Shown here: one piece after another, positions 43,302 to 52,616 of the stretch
How positions within the stretch are numbered: the first letter of the stretch is position 1
How the letters are laid out: every line of letters starts with the position of its first letter
Assembly (NCBI RefSeq): GCF_000242615.2
Contig: NZ_KI912268.1
Coordinates: forward strand, 1,115,462-1,179,461
DNA length: 64,000 nucleotides
Source of the DNA: Holophaga foetida DSM 6591
GTDB lineage: Bacteria > Acidobacteriota > Holophagae > Holophagales > Holophagaceae
Reading direction: 5' to 3'
Made by a program: the position numbers and the translations under genes
The notes under the pieces: model-generated
What the model saw: only the letters and a program-made list of their open reading frames with translations
Databases searched by the model: none
What the model was told of the DNA's origin: nothing

Positions 43302-43913
43302 ATGAAAGTCTCCAGAAGGGTACTGGAACGGCAACAGAGGCGGTCCATCCTCCTGGAAGCCGCCGCCCGGATCTTCGGCCGCAAGCCATTCGACGAGGCC
43401 ACGATGCAGGAGGTGGCCGCGGAGGCCGAGATCGGGATGCAGGGGCTCTATGAGCACTTCCCATCGAAACAGGAACTCTACGAGCAGGTGATGGAGAGCC
43501 GGGCGGAGGTCTTCCGAACCAGAGCAGAGGAAGCCCTGGCGGGCATCTCCAGGCCCCTGGAGCAGATCCGCGCCCTGGCGGAGGTCTACACCCGGCAGTT
43601 CCGGGAACAGCCGATGCTCCTGCCCATGTTCATCCGGGACAGGGTCCACCACGACTGGGGCTTCCAGTCCCGCTTCGGGGAACGGATCCGCCGGATCTAT
43701 GAGGAGGAGAGCCTTCGGCTCCGTGGATTCCTGGAGGCCGCCATCGCCCAGGAACAGCTCCGCCCCCTGGACCCCGGCTTCCTCACCCAGCTCTGCCTGG
43801 GCGCTCTGGAGGCCTCGCTCCACTACAGCCACCGCCATCCGGAGGAAGCGGTGGGCACATGCGTGGATCGAGCCATGGATTGCCTGATTTGCGGCGTGGG
43901 GGTCCAGTCATGA
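43302..43913 (+). CDS. TetR-family repressor of the efflux operon
   Basis: 203 residues. The helix-turn-helix is at about 15-60 (AARIFGRKPFDEATMQEVA, then GLYEHFPSKQELYEQ). A C-terminal ligand-binding domain follows. ATG overlaps the downstream TolC start (ATGA), and a long palindrome covers its promoter, so it is autoregulated and controls the pump. The inducing compound is unknown. Confidence 0.9.
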   Translation: MKVSRRVLERQQRRSILLEAAARIFGRKPFDEATMQEVAAEAEIGMQGLYEHFPSKQELYEQVMESRAEVFRTRAEEALAGISRPLEQIRALAEVYTRQFREQPMLLPMFIRDRVHHDWGFQSRFGERIRRIYEEESLRLRGFLEAAIAQEQLRPLDPGFLTQLCLGALEASLHYSHRHPEEAVGTCVDRAMDCLICGVGVQS

Positions 43914-45250
43914 GGCGCGGGATCCTTGCCGGGGTAGCCCTCCTCCTGACAGCCGGTTCACTCCAGGCCGGGAGTCTCAGTCTTTCCGAGGCCATGCGAC
44001 AGGCCGCCAGGACCTCCTTCAAGGCCGATGCAGCCCAACTGGAGCGGGCCAAAGCCAGGGAGGATACCGCCCAGATCCGGAGCCTCTACCTTCCGGAACT
44101 CCACTTCGAGGGGGGCCACCTGAACCTGGACAACCAGCCGCAGCTCACCTCCGCCCCCATCCTTTTCAGTGGCATGAACCTGGGGTCCATGGTCAATCCC
44201 CTGGCGGACACATCCTCCTGGTGCTACAAGGTCTCGGCCCAGTATCTGGTCTACGACTTCGGCAAGCGGCACCAGGCCCTGGGGGCCTCCAGAGCCAGGG
44301 AGGAGGCCGTCGGCCTGAGGGAGAACGGTGAGATCCGGCGCACCCAGGCCGAGGTGGCAACCCGGTATGTGGCGCTCCTCCACATCAAGGCCCAGAGGAA
44401 GGTCCTGGAACAGCGTCGGAAGGCCCTGGAGGACCACATGAAGAGCGTCCAGGATCTCTTCCAGCAGGGCATCGTGGCCCGCAACGATCTCCTGCGCACG
44501 GAAGTGGCGTTGCGCAACCTCGGGGATGCCGAGCGCGCCCTGGACAGCGCCGATGCGGGAGCCCGGGAGGCCCTGAATGTGGCCGTGGGCCTGGAACCCA
44601 CGGCCCCCCTGAACCTGCCGGAAACCCTGGACGCTCCCCCCGCCCTGCCCTGGGATGAGGCGGGCTGCCGCAGGCTCGCAGCCCAGTCAAGCGATCACGT
44701 CAAGGCCCTCCGGGCCAAGGCGAAGGCCCTGGAGTCCCAGGTGGCCCTCCGCCGGAGCGACTACGCCCCCAATGTCGTGACCGAAGCATTCCACAGCTAC
44801 GAACAGAACAGCTACACCCCTCATCCCCACGAGAGCGGCCTCTACCTGGGCATTTCCTGGAAGGTCTTCGACGGGGCCCGCGCCTCCAAGGTGCGACAGG
44901 CCGTGTCCGAACTGGATCTCGGGCGCCGTGAGATCCAGGAAGCCGAGCGTCAGGCCGGGAACGCCGCGACTGCGGCCTACCGGGACTTCCAGGTGGCGCT
45001 TCAGGAATCGAAGACATCAGAGGCCAATGTGGCCTCCGCCGAGGAGAACCTCCGCATCGTGGAGGACCAGTACCGCGAAGGCCTGGCCCAGAGCACCGAC
45101 GCCCTCGATGCCGAAGCCCTACTGGCGGACAGCCGATTCTGGCTCGCCTCCCGGCGCCACCGCGCCTACACCCAGCAGGCGGCCCTTCTGGCCGTCCTGG
45201 GCGAAGACCTGCCTGCCTTCTACGAACACTCGACCACCAAGGAGCCGTGA
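43910..45250 (+). CDS. TolC-family outer-membrane efflux protein
   Basis: 446 residues with a signal peptide (GILAGVALLLTAGSLQAGS). The two TolC repeats of paired coiled coils are visible, e.g. about 25-215 and 240-440. The start 43910 overlaps the TetR stop. It forms the outer-membrane channel of the pump encoded by the next two genes. Confidence 0.88.
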   Translation: MRRGILAGVALLLTAGSLQAGSLSLSEAMRQAARTSFKADAAQLERAKAREDTAQIRSLYLPELHFEGGHLNLDNQPQLTSAPILFSGMNLGSMVNPLADTSSWCYKVSAQYLVYDFGKRHQALGASRAREEAVGLRENGEIRRTQAEVATRYVALLHIKAQRKVLEQRRKALEDHMKSVQDLFQQGIVARNDLLRTEVALRNLGDAERALDSADAGAREALNVAVGLEPTAPLNLPETLDAPPALPWDEAGCRRLAAQSSDHVKALRAKAKALESQVALRRSDYAPNVVTEAFHSYEQNSYTPHPHESGLYLGISWKVFDGARASKVRQAVSELDLGRREIQEAERQAGNAATAAYRDFQVALQESKTSEANVASAEENLRIVEDQYREGLAQSTDALDAEALLADSRFWLASRRHRAYTQQAALLAVLGEDLPAFYEHSTTKEP

Positions 45251-45251
45251 C

Positions 45252-46250
45252 ATGATTTCGAAGAAAGGAGCCTCCCTCGCCGCCATCCTCGCCGTCGCCG
45301 TGGCCGGAACCCTCTGGGGCACCACCGAGTGGCGCCATGGCCAGCTTTTCATCTCCACCGACAACGCCTACGTGAAGGGGCACGTCACCGCAGTGGCTTC
45401 CCGCATCCCTGGGCCCCTCCTCACCGTGGAGGTGCAGGAGAACCAGCTGGTGAAGGCCGGGCAGACCCTGGCCACCATCGACCCGAGGGACTTCGATGCC
45501 AACCAGGCCCGAGCCGAGGCTGCCCTCCAGGAGGCAGCTTCATCCGTCTCCCTGGACCAGGCCCGCATCGCCCAGGCCCAGGCCCAGGTGAAGGCTGCCC
45601 TCAGCCAGAAGAAGCTGGCGGAACTGGAGCGCACCCGCTTCACCGCCCTCTACGAACGGAACTCCATCGCCAAACAGAAGTATGACCACGCCCTCAGCGC
45701 CGCCGAGGTGGCCGAGGCCCAGGTCCTGGCGGCCCGCAAGCAGGTGGCGGCGACCCAAGGGCTCCTGAGCGTCAGCCAGAGCAAGGTGGCGGGCGCCCAG
45801 GCCGCCGTGGCCGCCGCCAGGCTGCAGCGTTCCTACTGCACCATCACGGCTCCCTGCGATGGCTACGTGAGCCGCAAGATGGGCGAGCCCGGCACGGTGG
45901 TGGCCCCGGGCCAGCCCATCTGCGCCATCGTGCCCCTGGGCCAGGAGGAGGTCTGGGTGGAGGCCAATTTCAAGGAGACCCAGCTCAGGCGAGTCAAGCC
46001 CGGTCAGCCCGTCAAGCTGGTGGCCGACCTGGATTCCCGGGCAGCCTTCACGGGCCGGGTCGAGAGCCTTTCCGCCGGAACCGGCGCTGCCTTCTCCCTG
46101 CTCCCGGCCGAGAACGCCACGGGCAACTGGGTGAAGGTCGTACAGCGGGTGCCCGTGCGGATCAAGCTGGATCCTGGAGCCGATCCGAACCACAAACTGC
46201 GACTGGGGCTGACCGTAAGCGCCGAGATCGACACCCGGGACGGCAGGTAG
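45252..46250 (+). CDS. emrA: HlyD/EmrA-type membrane fusion protein
   Basis: 332 residues. An N-terminal membrane anchor (ASLAAILAVAVAGTLWG) is followed by the first lipoyl half (STDNAYVKGHVTAVASR). A long coiled coil spans about 90-190 (QARIAQAQAQVKAAL), then the second lipoyl half and a beta-barrel (TITAPCDGYVSRKMGEPG). ATG 45252 is one base after the TolC stop. It bridges the EmrB-like transporter and TolC. Confidence 0.9.
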   Translation: MISKKGASLAAILAVAVAGTLWGTTEWRHGQLFISTDNAYVKGHVTAVASRIPGPLLTVEVQENQLVKAGQTLATIDPRDFDANQARAEAALQEAASSVSLDQARIAQAQAQVKAALSQKKLAELERTRFTALYERNSIAKQKYDHALSAAEVAEAQVLAARKQVAATQGLLSVSQSKVAGAQAAVAAARLQRSYCTITAPCDGYVSRKMGEPGTVVAPGQPICAIVPLGQEEVWVEANFKETQLRRVKPGQPVKLVADLDSRAAFTGRVESLSAGTGAAFSLLPAENATGNWVKVVQRVPVRIKLDPGADPNHKLRLGLTVSAEIDTRDGR

Positions 46251-46254
46251 TGCC

Positions 46255-47844
46255 ATGTCTGAGGCCGTCATCCAGGCTCCCGCTCTCGCCCTGCGTCACA
46301 GTCCCGCCTACAAGTGGATCGTGGGCATCACCTGCATGCTGGGCACTTTCATGGAGGTGCTGGACACCTCTGTGGCCAACGTGGCCCTGCCTCACATCCA
46401 GGGCACCTTCGCGGCGGGCACTGACGAGATCACCTGGGTCATCACGGCCTACCTGGTGGCCAACGCGATCGTGCTGCCCATCACGGGATGGCTGGCCAAC
46501 TTCTTCGGCCGCAAGCGACTCTATCTCATCTGCCTGGCCATCTTCACCTTGGCATCCTTCGCCTCGGGCATCGCGCCCTCCCTCTGGTTCCTCATCCTCA
46601 TGCGGGTCATCCAGGGGCTGGCTGGCGGCGCCATGGTGCCCATGTCCCAGGCCATCACCCTGGACGCCTTCCCGCCGGAGGAGCACGGCTATGCCGCCGC
46701 CCTCTATGGCATCGGCGCCATCTGCGGCCCCATCGCGGGTCCCCTCCTGGGGGGATGGCTCACGGACAACTGGTCCTGGCCCTGGATCTTCTACATCAAC
46801 ATCCCGGCGGGCCTCATCGCCTTCTACCTGGCCTTCACCTTCATTGAGGATCCGGACTACCTGGAGAAGCCCGAGGGGAAGGTCGACTGGCAGAGCCTGA
46901 TCTTCATCGCCGTGGGGCTTGGCTGCCTGGAGGTCTTCCTCAACCGGGGCGACCGCTACGACTGGTTCGACAGCGTCTTCATCCAGGTCTTCGCTGGACT
47001 GGCCTTCCTGGGCCTGGCCCTCTTCATCTGGCGCTCCCTGACCGCCCGGAATCCGCTGGTGGATCTCAGGATCTTCAAGCTGCGTGAGTTCTCCAGCGGC
47101 ATGCTGCTGATCTTCCTGGCCAGCTTCGGGATGTATGGCGCCTTTGTCTGTCTGCCCCTCTTCGTACAGAGCCTCCTCAACTACACCCCCACCTGGGCGG
47201 GGATCATCCTGGCCCCATCGGGAGTCGCGTCCATCGTCGCCATGGGCATCGCGGGCTACTGTGCGGGCAAGGTCGATGTCCGGCTCCTGGTGGGGACAGG
47301 ATTCCTGTCCCTCGTCATCGCGGCGTGGATGCTCACCCACCTCAGCCTGGACACCGACATCGCCTACATGATCATCGCCTGGCTATTCCAGGGCTTCGGT
47401 CTGGGCCTAGTGCTGATCCCCCTGGCCACGGAGACCATCATCCGGGTGCCCCCCAAGCTCCTGGGGGTCTCGGCGGGTATGTTCAACCTCCTGCGCAACG
47501 AGGGCGGCAGCGTGGGCATCGCCATCTGCACCACCATCCTCACCCAGCGCGCCCAGTTCCACCACGCGCGGCTGGCGGAATGGATCACCCCCTACAACCC
47601 GATGGCCCAGCTGGGCTCGGTCCAGCTCGCCAAGGGGCTCTACCCTCACGCGGGGCTGGACCCCAGCTCAACCGCAAGGCTGGCCCAGGGCGTGATCGGC
47701 GCCGAAGTCACCCGCCAGGCCTTCGTCATGAGCTTCGTGGATGTCTTTGCCTTCCTCGTGCTGGTCTTCGTGGTGGCCCTACCTTTCATTCTCCTGTGCA
47801 AGAGTCCAGGGAAGCGGCAGAAGGGGATGGTGGCGATGCATTGA
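46255..47844 (+). CDS. emrB: DHA2-family multidrug transporter (EmrB/QacA type)
   Basis: 529 residues with 14 predicted membrane segments, the DHA2 layout. Motif C-like LDTSVANVALPHI is in the first segment, and WVITAYLVANAIVLPITGW and the loop LANFFGRKRLY follow. It exports drugs or toxic phenolics with proton antiport. It begins 4 bp after emrA. Its last 59 bp overlap the convergent LysR gene. Confidence 0.92.
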   Translation: MSEAVIQAPALALRHSPAYKWIVGITCMLGTFMEVLDTSVANVALPHIQGTFAAGTDEITWVITAYLVANAIVLPITGWLANFFGRKRLYLICLAIFTLASFASGIAPSLWFLILMRVIQGLAGGAMVPMSQAITLDAFPPEEHGYAAALYGIGAICGPIAGPLLGGWLTDNWSWPWIFYINIPAGLIAFYLAFTFIEDPDYLEKPEGKVDWQSLIFIAVGLGCLEVFLNRGDRYDWFDSVFIQVFAGLAFLGLALFIWRSLTARNPLVDLRIFKLREFSSGMLLIFLASFGMYGAFVCLPLFVQSLLNYTPTWAGIILAPSGVASIVAMGIAGYCAGKVDVRLLVGTGFLSLVIAAWMLTHLSLDTDIAYMIIAWLFQGFGLGLVLIPLATETIIRVPPKLLGVSAGMFNLLRNEGGSVGIAICTTILTQRAQFHHARLAEWITPYNPMAQLGSVQLAKGLYPHAGLDPSSTARLAQGVIGAEVTRQAFVMSFVDVFAFLVLVFVVALPFILLCKSPGKRQKGMVAMH

Positions 47845-48721
47845 CGCCCATCTCCGCAAGGAAGGCATGCACGGCCGGGTTGCGGGTGTCCTGCTTCCAG
47901 GCCACCACGAAGTCGGAAGTGCTGCCTTCGCCCACCATGTCCACCAGGACCACCCGATCGCTGGCGTGGGCTTCGGCCCGGTAGCGGGGGAAGACCGCCA
48001 CCCCGGCTCCCAGCTCCACAGCCAGGAACAAGGATTCCATGTCCGGGAAACGCTCCACAATCCTGGGAGTGTAGCCATGCGCGGCGCAAAGCTTGGCGAC
48101 CCAGGCCTCGGCGGAGACCTTCAGGGGACGGAGGATGTCGACGAAGTCCACCCCCTTGAGATCGGCATAGGAAAGGCTCTCCCTTTGCGCCAGGGGATGA
48201 TCCGCCGCCATGACGACCACCACCCGCTCGGAGAAGAGGACCTGGGTGCTGATCCCGGCGGTATTGGGCAGCCCCACGGCCAGCGTGAAGGCGATGTCCA
48301 GGTCGTCCTTCTCAAGCGCCAGAGCCAGCGGAACGAGGTCATAGTGGTTGACCTGCAGGAAGACGTCCGGATGCTTCGATCGAAACCCCTTGATGATCGG
48401 AGGGAGGAAGAGCTTCTTGACCGCCCACAGAAAGCCGATGGAAAGACTCTTGGTGGCTCCGGCGGCGGCCCTCTGCACACTGGCCACCAGATCATCGTAG
48501 CTGTCCATCACCCCCTTCAAGCCCTCCTTGAGGAGCAGCCCGGGATGCGTCAATTTCACAGAATTGGGAGCCCTCTCGAAGAGTTTGACGTCCATCTCGC
48601 GCTCCAGGGCGGTGATCTGGTAGCTGACCGCCGACTGGGTCAGGCAGAGCTGATGGGCGGCCTTGGTGAGGTTGAGATGCTCCGCCACAGCCATGAAGCA
48701 GCGCAGGTAACGGGTATCCAC
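47786..48721 (-). CDS. LysR-family transcriptional regulator
   Basis: 311 residues. The N-terminal helix-turn-helix is LRCFMAVAEHLNLTKAAHQ, then LTQSAVSYQI; the effector domain is about 90-300. The GTG start at 48721 follows GGAG. It is divergent from the SnoaL-like gene at 49033 and likely regulates it; its 3' end overlaps emrB by 59 bp in the opposite direction. Confidence 0.9.
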   Translation of the reverse strand: MDTRYLRCFMAVAEHLNLTKAAHQLCLTQSAVSYQITALEREMDVKLFERAPNSVKLTHPGLLLKEGLKGVMDSYDDLVASVQRAAAGATKSLSIGFLWAVKKLFLPPIIKGFRSKHPDVFLQVNHYDLVPLALALEKDDLDIAFTLAVGLPNTAGISTQVLFSERVVVVMAADHPLAQRESLSYADLKGVDFVDILRPLKVSAEAWVAKLCAAHGYTPRIVERFPDMESLFLAVELGAGVAVFPRYRAEAHASDRVVLVDMVGEGSTSDFVVAWKQDTRNPAVHAFLAEMGVNASPPSPSAASLDSCTGE

Positions 48722-49032
48722 GGTTTCTCCAATAAATAGACAATTTTGATAAGATCAGAAAATTTTTGGTGATTTACTCCCGGAAACTTTCAATCTCAGC
48801 TCCCTTCTCAGCATTCGCATGGTCAAGTAAGCTTCAAAAAGATAACAAGGACTGCGATCAGGCGCAATTCGCCCCTCCCCCTGCCAAAGGTGAGCACACG
48901 AATCAGAGCTTAGATCGACTATGACTATTGTTATTTTTAATTAATTTAAAACCCTCAACACCACTCGCCGGAACCCCAGCGAGACAGGGCGCTTTTGCGC
49001 ACTCCACCACCCACACCAGAGAAGGGGCAACC
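48722..49032. promoter_or_regulatory. Divergent promoter region, LysR / SnoaL-like gene
   Basis: 311 bp without a gene. Two AT-rich islands lie at 48725-48775 and 48905-48950 (the latter with TTTTTAATTAATTTAAAA) and would suit promoters for the two divergent genes. I see no clear LysR-type palindrome. AAGGGGCAACC precedes ATG 49033. Confidence 0.45.
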
Positions 49033-49662
49033 ATGTCAGACACCAGCCTTGAAGCCAGGATCCAGAGCCTGGAGGACTACCGTGAAATCTGCAATCTCCA
49101 GGGCCGCTACAATCACTACCTCCAGACCGGCCAACTCAAGGACAAGATGGCGGAACTCTTCGCCTTCAGCAATCCAGGCGTCAAGGTCGAGATGTGTGAC
49201 AGCGGCCTCTGGGAAGGCCCGGCTAAAGTCGGCGAACTATTCAAGCACATGGCCGGGAGCAAATACGGCATGGCGGGTTCCCTCATGGTCCACATGCTGC
49301 TCACCCCGGTCATCGAGGTGGCCAAGGACGGCAGGACGGCCAAGGGTATGTGGAACTCCTTCGGCACCAACACCTACAAGGCCTTCGACGGCAGCCTCGA
49401 AGCCATGTGGCAGCTCGGCAAGTACGACCTGACCTTCATCAAGGAGGACGGGAAGTGGAAGTATCTCGAATTCAAGTGGTACGTCATCTTCCGCACCCCC
49501 TTCCACGAGGGATGGGTAAAGCGCCCCATGGTGGAGAGCCTGCGGGCCGTGGCGGGCGTGGAGTGCCCGGGCTTCCCCCCCATCGGGGAATTCCACACCC
49601 CCTACCACCCCAACAAAGAACACAACGTCTTCCTGCCCTGCCCACCTGAACCCGGGGCCTGA
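49033..49662 (+). CDS. SnoaL-like (NTF2-fold) protein
   Basis: 209 residues of the SnoaL_4 type: an N-terminal helix with YREICNLQGRYNHYLQ followed by an NTF2-like cone, then a C-terminal extension rich in Pro and Gly. Relatives include dehydratases and isomerases of aromatic or steroid-like substrates, often encoded beside catabolic genes. Catalytic residues cannot be assigned. A divergent LysR gene suggests substrate-induced expression. Confidence 0.72.
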   Translation: MSDTSLEARIQSLEDYREICNLQGRYNHYLQTGQLKDKMAELFAFSNPGVKVEMCDSGLWEGPAKVGELFKHMAGSKYGMAGSLMVHMLLTPVIEVAKDGRTAKGMWNSFGTNTYKAFDGSLEAMWQLGKYDLTFIKEDGKWKYLEFKWYVIFRTPFHEGWVKRPMVESLRAVAGVECPGFPPIGEFHTPYHPNKEHNVFLPCPPEPGA

Positions 49663-49754
49663 GAACTCCTACCGATTCGCCGTCCAACGTAACGTAACCG
49701 CTCACTGGGATGCGGCGGCAAATCATGGACTTACCAGCCCTTGCTGACAATTAT

Positions 49755-49823
49755 ATGATTTTTTAATCATTTTATCCTACCCATCCTATCTATCCTGTTC
49801 AAAGTTTTTTCACAGGATATGCA
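49755..49823. repeat. Intergenic repeat R7, half separated by the group II intron
   Basis: ATCCTACCCATCCTATC-type sequence on this side and GGACAGGATAAAAGC at 51812-51826 on the other side of the intron. TTTTATCCTGTCCATC (minus strand, from 51823) is complementary in 15 of 16 positions to GATGGGTAGGATAAAA (minus strand), the other arm. So one palindrome was split by the intron. Confidence 0.65.
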
Positions 49824-49863
49824 GTCGAGTAGCGCGGAGGAACTGCCCCCCCGCGCTCTCACA

Positions 49864-49897
49864 GAACCGGACGTGAGACTCTCACCTCATCCGGCTC
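49864..49897 (-). ncRNA. Group II intron domain V
   Basis: 34-base catalytic hairpin on the minus strand, starting GAGCCGGATGAGG and ending CGTCCGGTTC, matching the domain V consensus including the GAGCCG base and the two-base bulge region. It overlaps the last 11 bases of the maturase gene. Confidence 0.85.
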
Positions 49898-51164
49898 GTC
49901 CTGTCCAGCCTTTCGGACGAATTCCCAGGCTCCAGTGGTGAAACAGCGTGTCCTGTCGGTGGGATACTCCCCCCAACCAGCGGTAGGCCGCCATCCAGTT
50001 CCGATGGAACCGTTTGAACTTCCGTTTCGCCCACCGAGCTAAGACCAAGTTAAGGTAATTCAGCATATCCAGGCATTCCGAGCGATAAAAACGCCCGTAG
50101 TAGCCCACCCATCCCCGTATCGCGGGGTTGATCCGGGCAGCTACTTCCTCCAGATGACTGGTGTTCATGGCCGTGGCCAACCGCCAGCTCCGGATCACTT
50201 CCCGGATACGCCGCTTCGCCTTCTCACTCATCGCGGGGAGGAAACCCACGAACAGGTTTCCCGCTGGCCCTTTGGCTGACCGCCTCCGAAACGTGTAGCC
50301 GAGGAAGTCGAAGGAACATGGCTCATGGTCTCCCCCCCGCCGATCGTCCTTGCAATACACGATCCGCGTCTTGTCTGGATGGAGCTCCAGCCCCTTGTCC
50401 TTCAGCCTCCTCCGCACCGCTTCCAGCACGAGCTCGGCTTGCGCCAAGCTCACACAGTGGATCACCGCGTCATCGGCATAGCGCTCGAATGGCACCTTGG
50501 GAAACTCCCGCACCATCCACGCGTCAAAGGCGTAGTGCATGAACAGGTTGGCCAGCACTGGGCTTGCCACCCCACCCTGCGGCGTCCCCGATGTCCGCTC
50601 CTTCAGCGTTCCATCCTCCCCTTGCAGCGGCGCTTTCAGCCAACGCTCCACGTAGAGGGGGATCCACTTCAGGCCCGGTTCCGGGTCCGTGTGGTGCCTT
50701 ACCGCTTTGAGCATCAGGTCATGCCTCAGATTGTCAAAGAATCCCTTGATATCCAAGTCAATCACCCAGTCGAAGCGGAAACACCTCTCTCTCGCCTTGC
50801 CCACGGCATCCAGAGCCGACCGTCCCGGACGGTAGCCGTAGGAGTCCGGGTGGAATACCGGTTCCACTAACGGCTCCAGCACCTGCTTGGCCACCATCTG
50901 CGCCACCCGGTCCGCCACCGTCGGGATACCCAACGGCCGCATCCGGCCATCCCCTTTAGGGATCTCCACCAGGCGGACGGGCGGCGGAAAGTAGCTCCCC
51001 GACGACATCCGGTTCCAGATCTTGTAGAGGTTACCCTCCAGATCCTTCTCGAAAGCCGACAGGGTCTGACCATCCACCCCTCCCGCTCCCCGGTTGGCCT
51101 TCACCACGCGCCACGCCTGAGCGACTTGCTCTCTGGAAATCTCGTATGGCTTTGCTTCAGTCAC
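49887..51164 (-). CDS. ltrA: Group II intron reverse transcriptase/maturase
   Basis: 425 residues. Reverse transcriptase blocks are IPKGDGRMRPLGIPTVADR, GTPQGGVASPVLANL and the catalytic RYADDAV. A maturase (GIIM) domain is C-terminal (NPAIRGWVGYYGRF). No HNH endonuclease domain. The start is GTG 51164 (TEAKPYEISREQ), the usual N-terminus of these proteins, with GAAGAGG upstream; the frame also opens to 51233. It has all essential residues and could be active. Its stop is inside domain V. Confidence 0.92.
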   Translation of the reverse strand: MTEAKPYEISREQVAQAWRVVKANRGAGGVDGQTLSAFEKDLEGNLYKIWNRMSSGSYFPPPVRLVEIPKGDGRMRPLGIPTVADRVAQMVAKQVLEPLVEPVFHPDSYGYRPGRSALDAVGKARERCFRFDWVIDLDIKGFFDNLRHDLMLKAVRHHTDPEPGLKWIPLYVERWLKAPLQGEDGTLKERTSGTPQGGVASPVLANLFMHYAFDAWMVREFPKVPFERYADDAVIHCVSLAQAELVLEAVRRRLKDKGLELHPDKTRIVYCKDDRRGGDHEPCSFDFLGYTFRRRSAKGPAGNLFVGFLPAMSEKAKRRIREVIRSWRLATAMNTSHLEEVAARINPAIRGWVGYYGRFYRSECLDMLNYLNLVLARWAKRKFKRFHRNWMAAYRWLGGVSHRQDTLFHHWSLGIRPKGWTGRAG

Positions 51165-51837
51165 AGCCTCTTCCCCCGATGGGTTGAACTGCGCTTGAAG
51201 CTGGACAGGCCGATCCCTTCGCTCCGCCCGCATTGCCGGGCCTCAGCACTACTACGGATCGGTCCGCCCCGGCGTCCCGCATCGGTACTCGCACCCTTCG
51301 GGGGACTTCCCCTCGGGCTCCTCCCTTGACTCGGACCTTTGGCCCTCGCCCTTCGGGCGGCCATGGCCTTGTCGGCCATGCCGTCCTATTCGCCTCACGG
51401 CGAATGCTGCCATCGGGACGCTCGGTTCCCACGTTCCGCACAAAAGCCTGACCAGGGCTCGCGCCGCCTTTACGCCGGTCACCGCCCGGACCGTAAACAG
51501 GTCCCTTCCGGGCTTCATCCCAGGACTTCATCCGGAGCCTGGTTTCGATGACTTGCATTCCTTCTCGACGCCTCATCAGCGGTTCACTCACGTTCGCCTT
51601 CCCTGGTCCCACCTGACGGCTTCAAACCCGCCTTTTCCGGTTCCGCTCACCACCCAGGCTGTCACCCCTGCGCAGCGACCGGCGGTTTGGAGTCTGACCC
51701 TGCAGCCCGACCCCGGGGGGCCCACCCCCATCTTCCGTGCAGCTCAGCACCCTCCTCAGTCAGTTCTCATAACCCTCCTGAAGAGTTCGCGCCTTTCGTG
51801 GCGCACAGATGGACAGGATAAAAGCAGAAGGGAAGTA

Positions 51838-52490
51838 AGACATCCCCCGGCAGAGCCGGGGGCCTTTCAATGTGAGCCGCTCGAAGCGGCTGAACGGGGT
51901 CGCTAACGCGGCCCCGAATGAGTTATGGGGCACCACATGGTGCCCGCCTTAACGAAACAGCGACAACTGTTCCAAGCGTTCGTCCTCTTTTTCCTGGCTT
52001 CGGATGTACTCGCGGACGACCTCCTCATCCCGCCCAACTGTCGACACAAAGTAGCCTCGGGCCCAGAAATGCTGCCCGACGAAGTTTCGCTTACTTTCCC
52101 CATAGACCCGGGCCAGCCAGATCGCGCTCTTCCCCTTGATGAAACCCACCACCTGAGACACCGCATACTTCGGCGGGATCGAGATCAGCATGTCCACATG
52201 GTCAGCCATCAGGTGGCCTTCCTCGATACGACACTCCTTCTGATCAGCCAAACGCTTGAATATCTCCCCCAGGTGAGGCCTCAGCTTTTCGTATAGCGTC
52301 TTCCTCCTGCATTTCGGGATGAAAACCACGTGATACTTACACTCCCAGCGGGAGTGGCTTAGACTTTCCGACGAGTCCATCTCGGACCTCCTTTCGCGCG
52401 CTTGGCGGCTCACGATTCGAGATTCCAAGATGGACTCCCTGAAAAGTCAAACTTCTACTGCCTCCCCGGCAGAGCCGGGGGTTTTCCCGA
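51838..52490 (-). mobile_element. IS200/IS605-like insertion element
   Basis: Contains tnpA flanked by the same 17-base hairpin CCCCGGCAGAGCCGGGG at 51845-51861 and 52464-52480. A second hairpin AGCCGCT/AGCGGCT lies at 51875-51891. IS200-type elements use such subterminal hairpins instead of inverted repeats. The outer ends are approximate. It lies 30 bp from the group II intron. Confidence 0.72.
51949..52380 (-). CDS. tnpA: IS200-type transposase TnpA, altered HUH site
   Basis: 143 residues, Y1-HUH single-strand transposase. Family landmarks are CKYHVVFIPKCRRK, IEEGHLMADHVDML, ISIPPKYAVSQVVGF and HFWARGYFVSTVG; the candidate nucleophile Tyr is in VREYIRSQ. The HUH position, normally HVH, reads HVD (His-Val-Asp). 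That may weaken or abolish metal binding. ATG 52380 follows AAAGGAGG. Confidence 0.85.
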   Translation of the reverse strand: MDSSESLSHSRWECKYHVVFIPKCRRKTLYEKLRPHLGEIFKRLADQKECRIEEGHLMADHVDMLISIPPKYAVSQVVGFIKGKSAIWLARVYGESKRNFVGQHFWARGYFVSTVGRDEEVVREYIRSQEKEDERLEQLSLFR

Positions 52491-52616
52491 AATGGATAAA
52501 CCACCAGGAAAACATAGCTGCAAATTATTTATATTAAATTAATTCAACCATGGAAACCCCGGCGTTCCCCTCTACCGGCCATTTCCCTGCTGTCTGTGGT
52601 TGACGGTGGTCTGGTA

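Larger units (their letters stand above)
49824..51806 (-). mobile_element. Group II intron (about 2.0 kb)
   Basis: On the minus strand it begins GTGCGCCACGAAAGG (51806 down), the GUGCG-type 5' end of bacterial group II introns. It encodes a reverse transcriptase/maturase. It ends with domain V and a domain VI hairpin (about 49825-49860) with the 3' end CTACTCGAC at 49824. Boundaries are by motif and may be off by a few bases. It is inserted in an intergenic repeat, not in a gene. Confidence 0.8.
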
